64,000 nucleotides of DNA, taken from Onstottus_B arcticum. Lineage in GTDB: Bacteria; Acidobacteriota; Blastocatellia; UBA7656. Made by a program: the position numbers and the translations under genes. Location: the NCBI GenBank assembly GCA_038040485.1, contig JBBPIE010000013.1, positions 62,001-126,000 on the forward strand, in the 5' to 3' direction. The notes under the pieces were generated by a model that saw only the letters and a list, made by a program, of their open reading frames with translations, was not told the origin of the DNA and made no database searches. Below, in pieces: positions 24,220 through 32,357 of the stretch. The stretch's first letter is position 1, and each line of letters opens with the position of its first letter.

Positions 24220-25134
24220 TCACTTCCACAGATACTCGAACTGCAACGCGGCGCCGGGTGCTTGAAGTCTGTTGCCCGAGATAATTTCCCCGACGTCGGT
24301 CTTGGTGAGCAGGTCGAGTATCGAGCCGCGACGCGGCTTTGGCGGCGTGACGACTTGGGGTTCGCCTTTTATGTCGACAAGCTTTGCCGTTGCCTTCAAC
24401 GCCGCGTCGTAGTTGCCAAGCTCGTCGATCAGCTTCTCTCGAAGCGCTTCTTCGCCTGTGTACACGCGTCCGTCCGCAAGTTCGGTGACGCGCTCGCGCG
24501 AAAGTCCGGCGTCCTTCCGTCCTTCGGCTACCGTGTTGACGAACTGGGAGAACATCTGGTTGATCAGCGCTTGAAGATACGCGCGCTCTTTGGGTGTGAC
24601 CCCGCGCGTGGGGCTTCCGACATCTTTGAACTCACCGCTCTTGATCACCTCGGGCTGCATCTGAGCCCACTTGAGCAGATTGCCGTAGTTCACCCACTCA
24701 GCGATCACGCCGATCGAGCCGGTAATCGTGCCGGGGTTCGCGATGATGCGGTCCGCCCCGCAGGCTATATAGTAGCCGCCCGATGCCGCCACCGAGCCCA
24801 TCGAGACGACAACTTTTTTCTTCTTCTCCTCGCGCAGCCACTTTACTTGATCGCTTATCTCCTGCGAAGCGGCGACTCCGCCGCCGGGACTGTCGATTCG
24901 AAGCAAGACGGCCTTGACCCGCGAGTCGTCGCCGTACATCTTTAGCTGTTCGTTGACCGTCCTCGAATCAAAAATCACACCTTCGATATACACGACCGCG
25001 ATTCGATCGCCTCCCAGCCCTCCCCAGCCCCCATCGCGAGAGAGCACCAAAGCCGCGAGCAGAATGATGGCAACAAAGAAAACGAAGCCAAAGCCCGCGA
25101 TGATCAGGACCGTGGTGAGATTGAAACGCTTCAT
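24220..25134 (-). CDS. sppA: Signal peptide peptidase SppA (short form)
   Basis: A 304-residue membrane-bound serine protease that degrades signal peptides left after secretion. One N-terminal membrane helix (about 8-31) is followed by a single S49 domain. The segment GSVAASGGYYIACGAD contains the nucleophile Ser118, and DSPGGGVAASQEI and GRVYTGEEALREKLIDELG are typical. I could not place the general-base lysine with certainty, as the usual GxxAK position reads GEEAL with Lys three residues on. ATG 25134 is preferred over 25146 because GGAGAG precedes it. It lies downstream of rpsA, separated by a palindrome. Confidence 0.9.
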   Translation of the reverse strand: MKRFNLTTVLIIAGFGFVFFVAIILLAALVLSRDGGWGGLGGDRIAVVYIEGVIFDSRTVNEQLKMYGDDSRVKAVLLRIDSPGGGVAASQEISDQVKWLREEKKKKVVVSMGSVAASGGYYIACGADRIIANPGTITGSIGVIAEWVNYGNLLKWAQMQPEVIKSGEFKDVGSPTRGVTPKERAYLQALINQMFSQFVNTVAEGRKDAGLSRERVTELADGRVYTGEEALREKLIDELGNYDAALKATAKLVDIKGEPQVVTPPKPRRGSILDLLTKTDVGEIISGNRLQAPGAALQFEYLWK

Positions 25135-25149
25135 AATGCTCTCCATAAA

Positions 25150-25204
25150 CGATCAGCCACCAACGATCAGCTCATTGCTCTTGCTGATCGGTGATGGCTG
25201 ATCG
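25150..25204. repeat. Two-block palindrome between rpsA and sppA
   Basis: CGATCAGCCA at 25150-25159 pairs with TGGCTGATCG at 25195-25204, and ACGATCAGC at 25163-25171 pairs with GCTGATCGGT at 25183-25192, giving a nearly perfect hairpin of about 20 bp. Each arm is itself made of two GATCAGC words. It probably ends or attenuates rpsA transcription. Confidence 0.75.
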
Positions 25205-25234
25205 CTTCGAACCGCGATGGGCGCGAGCGGCGAA

Positions 25235-27214
25235 TTACTCCTCGCCCTCGTTGCCTTCGGACGGCCTCTGTAGATTCTTGAACATATCGCCGAGCGTCGC
25301 CATCCCTGTGCCCGTCTCGTGATAGCTGCGCTCCTCAGTAGGTTCGTCTTCCTTGCCGACCGCGCGCGCCGACAGCCCGATCTTCTTCTGCGAAGGATCG
25401 AGCTTGAGTATCTTGAACGGAAGAACCTGACCGACCTTAACCGCGTCTTCGGGCTTCTCGACGCGGTTATCGCTCAACTCGGAGACGTGGCAGAGTCCTT
25501 CGATCCCCTCTTCAATCTCGACGAACGCGCCGAAGTTGGCGAATCGCACGACCTTGCCTTTGACGACATTGCCAGGCCGTTGGGTCTCGAAGAATCGATC
25601 CCACGCATTGGGTTCGAGATCCTTGATCGACAAGCTCAGCCGTCGCCCTTCCACGTCGATGTTGGTTATCACCGCATCGACCTGCTGTCCCTTCTTGAGC
25701 ACGTCCGACGGATGTTTGATCCGCTTTGTCCACGAGATGTCGGATACGTGCACGAGACCATCGATGCCATCCTCGATTTCGACAAAGGCGCCAAAGTCGG
25801 TAAGAGAGCGAACTTTGCCGCTTACGCGCGAACCGATGTGGTAACGAACCGGCAGCGTCTCCCACGGGTCTTGCGTTACCTGCTTGAGCCCGAGACTTAT
25901 GCGCCGGCTGTTGGGATCGGCCTCCAGCACCACGGCTTCAACGTCCTGACCGATCGACAGAAGCTTCGACGGATGCTTCAGCCGTTTGGACCAGGTCATC
26001 TCCGTTACGTGAACAAGCCCTTCTATGCCGGGCTCGATCTCGATGAACGCGCCGTAGTCGGTGAGGCTGACGATCTTACCGCGGATATGCATTCCGCGCG
26101 GAAAGCGTTCAGCGACGCTTTGCCAGGGATCCGGCAGAAGCTGTTTGTAGCCGAGGGAGATTCTTTCTCGTTCGGGGTCGAACTTCAGAACTTTGACTTG
26201 GAGAGTGTCTCCGACTTTTATGATGTCGGTAGGCGACTGAATTCGGCCCCAACTCATGTCGATGATATGCAGCAGCCCGTCGATCCCGCCGAGGTCGATA
26301 AAGGCGCCGTAGTCGGTGATGTTCTTGACTGCGCCTTCAAGTACAACGCCCTCTTCGATGTTGGCGAGCGTCTCGGCTTTCTTCTTGCCGGACGACTCTT
26401 CAAGGACCGCCTTGCGAGACACGACGACGTTGCCGCGTTTGCGATTGAGCTTGATTACCCGGACTTCGATTTCCTGGTTGATGAAGCTCTCCAGGTTGCG
26501 AACCGGGCGAACGTCTATCTGGGATCCCGGCAAGAAAGCGCCAATGCCTTCGACATCGACTTTCAGTCCGCCCTTGATCCGTTCGATGACCCGGCCCTTG
26601 ATGTTCTCGTGGGTCTGATGCGCATGGCGAAGCCGGTCCCACGACTGGACCTGGACTGCCGCCGCTCGAGACAGCACAGCGTATCCGTCCTGGTTTTCGA
26701 GGCTCTTGATGAGCACATCGACCTGGTCGCCTCGACTTACCACGAGGTTTCCCTGGCGGTCGACAAACTCCTCGCGGGCGACAACGCCTTCGGACTTGTA
26801 TCCGATATCGACAAGGACAAACTGCTCGGTGATTCCGACAACGAGACCGCGAACGATTTCGCCTTCTTGCTTGGAGGCCGCGCTTTCTTTCTCGTAGGTC
26901 TCCAGCATCGAGCTGAAGTCCTGCGCGCCGCCCGTTTCCGAATCGGCAGCCGGATCAGGTGATGCGCTGCTTGGCTCCGAGCTGGCGGCCGCTTCGGGCG
27001 CGGGGCTGGCGGTTGCTTCGGACGCGGAGCTGGCCGCTACGCCAGTGTCAGGATTGTGATCCGAAGGTTGAACTTGTTGGCCGCTATCAGCCGCAGCTTC
27101 AGGCTCCTGAGCTGCGGGGTCTGGGCCGGTGCTGTTCTCGAGCGGGGCCGCCTCTTCCCTGGCGCCGTCGGCCGCCGCGCTCACACCGGACTGGTTTACA
27201 TTCTCTGTCGCCAT
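25235..27214 (-). CDS. rpsA: 30S ribosomal protein S1 with long N-terminal extension
   Basis: A 659-residue S1 protein, which binds mRNA on the small ribosomal subunit. Six S1 (OB-fold) repeats follow one another from about residue 120 to 625; the last four share the typical DYGAFIDLGGIDGLLHI pattern (for example LTDFGAFVEIEDGIDGLVHV). The first 110 residues are an Ala/Glu/Ser/Pro-rich disordered extension not present in E. coli S1, which starts almost directly with the first repeat. The C-terminus is acidic. It is transcribed alone or with sppA behind it. Identity is certain; the role of the extension is unknown. Confidence 0.96.
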   Translation of the reverse strand: MATENVNQSGVSAAADGAREEAAPLENSTGPDPAAQEPEAAADSGQQVQPSDHNPDTGVAASSASEATASPAPEAAASSEPSSASPDPAADSETGGAQDFSSMLETYEKESAASKQEGEIVRGLVVGITEQFVLVDIGYKSEGVVAREEFVDRQGNLVVSRGDQVDVLIKSLENQDGYAVLSRAAAVQVQSWDRLRHAHQTHENIKGRVIERIKGGLKVDVEGIGAFLPGSQIDVRPVRNLESFINQEIEVRVIKLNRKRGNVVVSRKAVLEESSGKKKAETLANIEEGVVLEGAVKNITDYGAFIDLGGIDGLLHIIDMSWGRIQSPTDIIKVGDTLQVKVLKFDPERERISLGYKQLLPDPWQSVAERFPRGMHIRGKIVSLTDYGAFIEIEPGIEGLVHVTEMTWSKRLKHPSKLLSIGQDVEAVVLEADPNSRRISLGLKQVTQDPWETLPVRYHIGSRVSGKVRSLTDFGAFVEIEDGIDGLVHVSDISWTKRIKHPSDVLKKGQQVDAVITNIDVEGRRLSLSIKDLEPNAWDRFFETQRPGNVVKGKVVRFANFGAFVEIEEGIEGLCHVSELSDNRVEKPEDAVKVGQVLPFKILKLDPSQKKIGLSARAVGKEDEPTEERSYHETGTGMATLGDMFKNLQRPSEGNEGEE

Positions 27215-27755
27215 TAGATTGCTACGCCTCCTCGACTCCCGTATTGAACGTCATCGGATTTGTGTTATCGACCGATGTTGCGATTTTTGCTTTGATAGTA
27301 TGCTTCAACGGTCAGTATCGTTCAAGCCTTCTAAGCGTTGGAAGATGGAACGAAGACATCGCCGCCCCCCGGCTTTTGAGCGGTCGCTTTTCAGGAAGAC
27401 CGCAAGGTGCTCGCGCTTAATATTGAAGGGCGAGCACGACAGCTTAGCTTGAGGTGTCGCTGATGCAACGGAACTCTCTTTCGGCTGAGAGAGCGCGGCA
27501 GGAGTTTCGGCGCACGTGGCTGTCTATTCCTCGCTTCGTTAAGCTTAAAGGCAAGGCTGAACTCTACACTTAGGGCTAGGGTGTGTCAAGGATTGCAAAA
27601 GCGCGTCAGGCAGGTCGACTACGATTGCCTCAACGACGGGATCCGAGGAATATCGAGCATGGCCAAAGTTACACGTCTGGGGAGTTTTGCGATTGCGTCG
27701 CCTAACCATTGAACTCGCGCGCCCTCGCGTATAGGATCGGCTACAAGACTCTCAA
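27215..27755. other. Divergent intergenic region between rpsA and the SIR2 gene
   Basis: These 541 bases hold no convincing gene. On the minus strand TTGAAC (27320-27325 as complement) and TACTAT (27295-27300 as complement) with a 19-bp spacer could serve rpsA. On the plus strand TTGAAC at 27709-27714 and TATAGG at 27730-27735 have only 15 bp between them, a poor but possible promoter for the SIR2 operon. A 36-codon frame at 27463-27573 with GAGGTG before it is noted but not supported. Confidence 0.4.
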
Positions 27756-28667
27756 ATGAAAGGTTTGGTGCACATGATGAGCCAACTAACACCCCCCTAC
27801 CCTCTGATTTATGATGGACTCTGCGAAGGTCAAGTCATTCCCTTTCTCGGTTCAGGAGCTTCGCTTGGTGGTCGAGAGAAGGACGCGAAGTGGGAGGAAG
27901 GCGTAGCAACATATCTTCCGACAGCAAGCGAACTAGCGGACTATCTGGCCGACAAGACGGTGTTCCCTAAAGGCGAACCGCGCGACCTCGCGAAAGTGGC
28001 CCAATACTCGAACGCTGTTGGTGGACGCAACTGGCTCGACCAAAAACTGTACAACATCTTTAAGGTCAACTATCAACTCACATCGCTGCACAACTTTCTC
28101 GCCGGCCTGCCCTCACCGCTTTTGATTGTCACCACGAACTATGACGACCTCATTGAGCGTGCTTTTGAAATCAAAAAGCGTGCATATGATCTGGTAATCC
28201 ATACGACTCACCCGGACTACAGTGGCAATCTCCTGTGGTGGCCGCACGGCAAACGAAAGCCGCGCGAGGCGGTACCGAATGAATTGGACATTGATCTCAG
28301 CGCGGTCGCAGTGATCTATAAGATGCACGGTGCAGTCGATCGCCGCGATCCAGCGCGCAGTCAGTATGTCATCACCGAAGATGATTACATCGACTTTCTC
28401 ACTCGCATGACTTCAGACAGCGCTATTCCCGCAATATTTTCTCAGGCATTCCAACAACGGCCCTTTTTGTTCCTTGGCTACGGTCTGCGGGACTGGAACC
28501 TGCGAGTAGTCTTGAACAAAATCGAGAAGGATATGCAGAGACCGGGAGATATCACCTCTTGGGCAATTCAGCATGATCCCTCCCCGTTGGAGCGGTTATT
28601 TTGGCAAAAGCGAGATGTGCAGGTCTATGACATGACGATTGAGGAGTTTGTGGCGAAACTCCTCTAG
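27756..28667 (+). CDS. SIR2-like domain protein (putative NADase effector)
   Basis: A 303-residue cytoplasmic protein consisting of one SIR2-like Rossmann domain of the kind found in Thoeris ThsA, DSR and SIR2-STAND defence proteins. Visible are IPFLGSGAS (NAD phosphate loop, Gly32-Ser36), TTNYDDLIE with Asn128, YKMHGAVD with His191, and the C-terminal FLGYGLRDWNLR. Asn and His of the catalytic pair are intact, so NAD hydrolysis is expected rather than deacetylation; there is no zinc-finger module as in true sirtuins. It lies 30 bases before a nSTAND-TPR gene, its probable sensor. Starts at 27756, 27774 and 27777 are all possible. Confidence 0.85.
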   Translation: MKGLVHMMSQLTPPYPLIYDGLCEGQVIPFLGSGASLGGREKDAKWEEGVATYLPTASELADYLADKTVFPKGEPRDLAKVAQYSNAVGGRNWLDQKLYNIFKVNYQLTSLHNFLAGLPSPLLIVTTNYDDLIERAFEIKKRAYDLVIHTTHPDYSGNLLWWPHGKRKPREAVPNELDIDLSAVAVIYKMHGAVDRRDPARSQYVITEDDYIDFLTRMTSDSAIPAIFSQAFQQRPFLFLGYGLRDWNLRVVLNKIEKDMQRPGDITSWAIQHDPSPLERLFWQKRDVQVYDMTIEEFVAKLL

Positions 28668-28697
28668 CATTACGAACCAAAATACCGGGATGCAACG

Positions 28698-31325
28698 ATG
28701 ACGATGTCGGAAGCTCAGCGCGGCTCACCTTACCTGGGTCTCATACCATACGACGAACAAGACGCGCCCTTCTTCTTTGGGCGCGAGAAAGAGACGCGGA
28801 TCATCACGGCTAACTTGTTCGCCTCGCGGCTGACGCTGTTGTATGGCGCGAGCGGAGTCGGCAAGTCGTCGGTCCTGCGGGCTGGCGTCGTCCACCAATT
28901 GCGCCCACGCAAAGACGTCCTTGCAGTGGTGTTCAGCGACTGGCAGAACGACCCGCTCACGAAGCTCAAGACCGCGGTTGCTAAGGCATCGTCGGACGCC
29001 ACCGACAAGAGTGATCCGCTGCCGGATTCCTCATCGCTGGCCGAATACCTGGCAGGGTACAGCGCAAGACTCAATGGCCGCTTGATGATCATCCTCGATC
29101 AGTTCGAGGAGTATTTCCTCTATCACGCGCAACAGGACAGTCAAGGCACGTTCGACGTCGAGTTTCCGCGCGCGGTCAATCGCCCGGGCTTGCGTGTCAA
29201 TTTTCTCATCTCCATACGCCAGGATGCCTTGGCGGAATTGGATCGTCGTTTCAAAGGGCGCATCACCAATCTCTTCAACAACCGCCTGGAAGTCAAACAC
29301 CTCAGCCGCGAAGCAGCAAAAGCAGCAATTGAGAAACCCATAGATGAATACAATAGCCGTTACGTGACAGAAGGCGAGGAGTTCAGCATCGAACCGGATT
29401 TGGTCAACGAGGTTCTGATCGAGCTTCAGGAGGACGGCGCCTCTCAAGCACCTCACAAGCAAGTTGACTTCAGGAGCGGGAAACGCGAAGCGCTCATTGT
29501 AACCCCCTACCTGCAACTGCTAATGGCCCGCATATGGGAGAAGGAAATAGAAAACAACTCGCGCGTCCTGCGGTTGAAGACGCTAAAGGGCCTCGAAGGT
29601 TTGCGGAACATAGTTCAGGTTTACTTGAACAATGCAATGGATGCGCTATCTCCCAGGGAGCGAGAGATCGCGGCGGATATGTTCGACTACCTGGTCACTC
29701 CATCGGGGACAAAGATCGCATACATGGCATCCGATCTGGCCATAAAGACCAAGAGCGGGCCGGAGCAGCTTAAGCCCGTGATGGATAAACTCTCCACCGA
29801 TTTTCGTATTTTGCGCTCAGTAGACCCGCCGCTCGACCGACCAAACGAGTTACGTTATGAGGTGTACCACGACGTGCTTGCGGTTGCGGTTTTAATTTGG
29901 CAAGAGGAATACCGGCGGAACCAGGTGGATGCCGAAGCCAAGAAGAAGGCGAAAGAACAACAGCGCCAAGCCGAGGAGAAAGCAAGGGCTGAAGAGCAAG
30001 CAAAGGCTAACGCAATCCTGCGGCGATGGCTTTGGGCGCTGGCGTTCATGACTCTGTTGGCGATGAGCGCTTCGGTGATCGCGTATAAGCAATCCAGGAA
30101 TGCACGTGCTAGTGAGCAGAAGGCGCTGGATGCTCAGAAGAACGCCGAGGAAAAACGGGAGTCGGCACTTCAGGTGCTCAGATTTTATGACGATGTCATA
30201 CCTGTTTCCGATGGCTTGCTTTATGGAGGCAATCAGCGGGTGACCTTGGATCGGCTGGAAAGATCGCTGCAAGAGCATAAAGATAAGGGCAACCTCAGCG
30301 GAGAAGGAATAACGCTCGCCAAGATCGGTGACTTTTACCATTTGCTCAACAAGGATACCGCGGCGCAGGAGTACTATGAACGCGCCTTGCCGATCTTAGA
30401 GAATGTTCTTGGAAAGGATCATCTTTACGTAGCCACCATCCTGGATAAATTGGCGACAGTTTACCTCAATCAGGGCAACTCGCTGAACTACTCCAAAGCT
30501 GAGCCGCTTGAAGAGAGGGCATTAATGATTCTGAAGCAAGCCCTGGGAGCGGAGAATGTCGACGTAGCCACTGCGCGCAACAATCTGGGGCTCATCTACC
30601 TCAACTGGGGCAAGTACGCCGAGGCCGAGCCGCTTTTCAACGAGGCAATCGATATTGACCTGAGGATTCATGGGAAAAACGATGTTGAGGTAGCCAATGG
30701 CCGAAACAACCTGGCCCTGCTCTACCTCAAGCAGGGCAGGTATGCAGAGGCCCAGTCTCAGTTTGAGCAGGCACTCGACATCTGGAAGAAGAATCTAGGC
30801 GAGGAGAATACGACTGTAGCGGATGGTCTCACCAACCTGGCTGAGGTCTACCGCAAACAGGGGCAGTACATTGAAGCGGAGCCGCGCGCAAGAAGAGCAT
30901 TTGAGATTTGGGAGAAGCAAGCCTCGGCGCCCGACGATCCCGATTTGGCTCAAAGCTTAAACATCCTGGGAATGATCTATAGCGATGAAGGTAGATTCTC
31001 CGAAGCCGGGCCGCGTCTCAAACGAGCCTTAGCGATCCGTGAGAAAGCTCTTGGGCTCGAACATGAAAAGCTGGCAATCAGCCTCAACGCGCTGGCAGTG
31101 CTTTCTTACAGGCAAGGCAAGAACGCCGAAGCAGAGCAGTTTTTCAAGAGAGCCCTCAAGATTCGCGAGAGCGCGCTGGGGCCAGATCATCCCGATGTGG
31201 CGGAGACCCTTCGAGACTATGCGACGCTGCTGCGCTCGAGCGGTAGGGAAGCTGAAGCTGCAGTCATGGACGCCCGTGCAGAAGCCATCCGGACCCGGCA
31301 CGCAGAAGAGAATCGAAGAAACTGA
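28698..31325 (+). CDS. nSTAND1 NTPase with membrane helix and TPR array (putative sensor)
   Basis: An 875-residue protein. The start, PYLGLIPYDEQDAPFFFGRE, is the hallmark of nSTAND1 NTPases; Walker A is GASGVGKS at 50-57 and Walker B LDQFEE near 133-138. A charged Lys/Glu/Ala coiled coil (about 405-437) leads to one membrane helix at about 440-462 (WLWALAFMTLLAMSASVIAY), then a short coiled coil and seven or eight 42-residue TPRs of the kinesin-light-chain type from about 530 to 860. STAND proteins are signalling switches that oligomerise on ligand binding; TPRs are common sensors. In one operon with a SIR2 domain protein, it probably controls that enzyme. Confidence 0.85.
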   Translation: MTMSEAQRGSPYLGLIPYDEQDAPFFFGREKETRIITANLFASRLTLLYGASGVGKSSVLRAGVVHQLRPRKDVLAVVFSDWQNDPLTKLKTAVAKASSDATDKSDPLPDSSSLAEYLAGYSARLNGRLMIILDQFEEYFLYHAQQDSQGTFDVEFPRAVNRPGLRVNFLISIRQDALAELDRRFKGRITNLFNNRLEVKHLSREAAKAAIEKPIDEYNSRYVTEGEEFSIEPDLVNEVLIELQEDGASQAPHKQVDFRSGKREALIVTPYLQLLMARIWEKEIENNSRVLRLKTLKGLEGLRNIVQVYLNNAMDALSPREREIAADMFDYLVTPSGTKIAYMASDLAIKTKSGPEQLKPVMDKLSTDFRILRSVDPPLDRPNELRYEVYHDVLAVAVLIWQEEYRRNQVDAEAKKKAKEQQRQAEEKARAEEQAKANAILRRWLWALAFMTLLAMSASVIAYKQSRNARASEQKALDAQKNAEEKRESALQVLRFYDDVIPVSDGLLYGGNQRVTLDRLERSLQEHKDKGNLSGEGITLAKIGDFYHLLNKDTAAQEYYERALPILENVLGKDHLYVATILDKLATVYLNQGNSLNYSKAEPLEERALMILKQALGAENVDVATARNNLGLIYLNWGKYAEAEPLFNEAIDIDLRIHGKNDVEVANGRNNLALLYLKQGRYAEAQSQFEQALDIWKKNLGEENTTVADGLTNLAEVYRKQGQYIEAEPRARRAFEIWEKQASAPDDPDLAQSLNILGMIYSDEGRFSEAGPRLKRALAIREKALGLEHEKLAISLNALAVLSYRQGKNAEAEQFFKRALKIRESALGPDHPDVAETLRDYATLLRSSGREAEAAVMDARAEAIRTRHAEENRRN

Positions 31326-31352
31326 GATCGGATAATTCGGCGCGTGCCGCCT

Positions 31353-32357
31353 TTAAGGGATTGTCGGGGGCGGCACCTGGATTAATGGCTTCTCCCCCCC
31401 TCCGCAGCCGATGATACAGAAGGTCCCGAAAGCAATGGCTGCCACTACCAGAAGTTTGTTTCGCGGTGTCCAAAATCCCGGAATCGTAATATGCCCGGTC
31501 CATCGTGGAACAGTTGAGCCTGGAGCATTCGCAGTGATGTCCGACGAGTTTGGCGAGCCGCCAGCAGTGAATGTTACGGTAACCACCCCTTCAATATCGT
31601 CAGTCGGTCTTGTGATACTCTGTGACCCGATTTTGCCGATGTTCTTTTTGACGGTTATCAGGACCGGTTGGCCGCGCACCGGCTTGCCATTGCAGGTGTA
31701 CTGCAAGTTGATATTTTGAGCGGTCCCGCGTTGCACTCTAAGGCGGTCGGGCGCCGGTCCGGTTACGCGCCGATTACCGTCGATTGTTACTGAACGGATC
31801 GCGCAATTGATCTGGCTTGATTCAGCCTCGAGTCTTACCGTGCCGCTCCCAGCGTCGATTACCGGGTGACCGTTCCGAACCGCAATGCGAAAGCTTGCTC
31901 CGCTGGAGGATGTGTACGCAGAGCCGCAAGTCTCGATGTAGGCGATGGCCTCTTGCTGTAGTTTGACCATCATATCCCCGACGAGGAGCGTGGCGATCAG
32001 GACGGGGCGTTGAGGATCATCCGTGGGCATAGTCAATTGCGTTGCGAGCCTCACTACTGCGCCTGGTGTGAGTCTGACCTGGCCGATTGAGTCCAGCATC
32101 ACACACGCTGTTGAATCGTCGGACGCTCGCAGCAACTCGCCGCCCCAGATCGGCTGCTCCCCATAAGCCGCGCGGCCGTTGATCGATATCTCGCCTAGTG
32201 AATAGACCTTGCCGATAGGAGCGAACGCGACGGCACGAACCCGAAATGGTTTGCCAATGCTGAGGTCGTCTGCGCGAGCCACTCCACTCGCACTAAGGCT
32301 CACGATCAACGTCGCAACCGAGACCAGCCGAGATAATCGAAGACGCTGTTTCGTCAT
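31353..32357 (-). CDS. Exported FecR-like protein with C-terminal membrane segment
   Basis: A 334-residue protein with a signal peptide (cleavage near GVARADD). Residues 30-190 resemble FecR-type domains: GEISINGRAAYGEQPIWGGE, LDSIGQVRLTPGAVVRL and VRNGHPVIDAGSGTVRLE. An Ig-like or invasin-type domain with TCNGKPVRGQPVLITVKK follows, then one membrane segment near 305-322 (LLVVAAIAFGTFCIIGCGGG) and a short Pro-rich tail. The start overlaps the stop of the VWA gene in a 4-base ATGA, so they are one operon and probably one surface assembly. Function is unknown. Confidence 0.65.
   Translation of the reverse strand: MTKQRLRLSRLVSVATLIVSLSASGVARADDLSIGKPFRVRAVAFAPIGKVYSLGEISINGRAAYGEQPIWGGELLRASDDSTACVMLDSIGQVRLTPGAVVRLATQLTMPTDDPQRPVLIATLLVGDMMVKLQQEAIAYIETCGSAYTSSSGASFRIAVRNGHPVIDAGSGTVRLEAESSQINCAIRSVTIDGNRRVTGPAPDRLRVQRGTAQNINLQYTCNGKPVRGQPVLITVKKNIGKIGSQSITRPTDDIEGVVTVTFTAGGSPNSSDITANAPGSTVPRWTGHITIPGFWTPRNKLLVVAAIAFGTFCIIGCGGGEKPLIQVPPPTIP

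Noticed and set aside
25319..26962. 547-codon plus-strand frame opposite rpsA
   Set aside because: It is a shadow of the S1 gene: codon phase matches the antisense of S1 repeats and the product has no recognisable domain or ribosome-binding site.
27463..27573. 36-codon frame with GAGGTG before its ATG, upstream of the SIR2 gene
   Set aside because: No conserved pattern that I recognise, and frames of this size are expected by chance; kept only as a remark.
27756..28667. Calling the SIR2 protein a protein deacetylase
   Set aside because: No zinc-finger module, and the motif set and genomic partner match the NADase-type SIR2 domains of immune systems.
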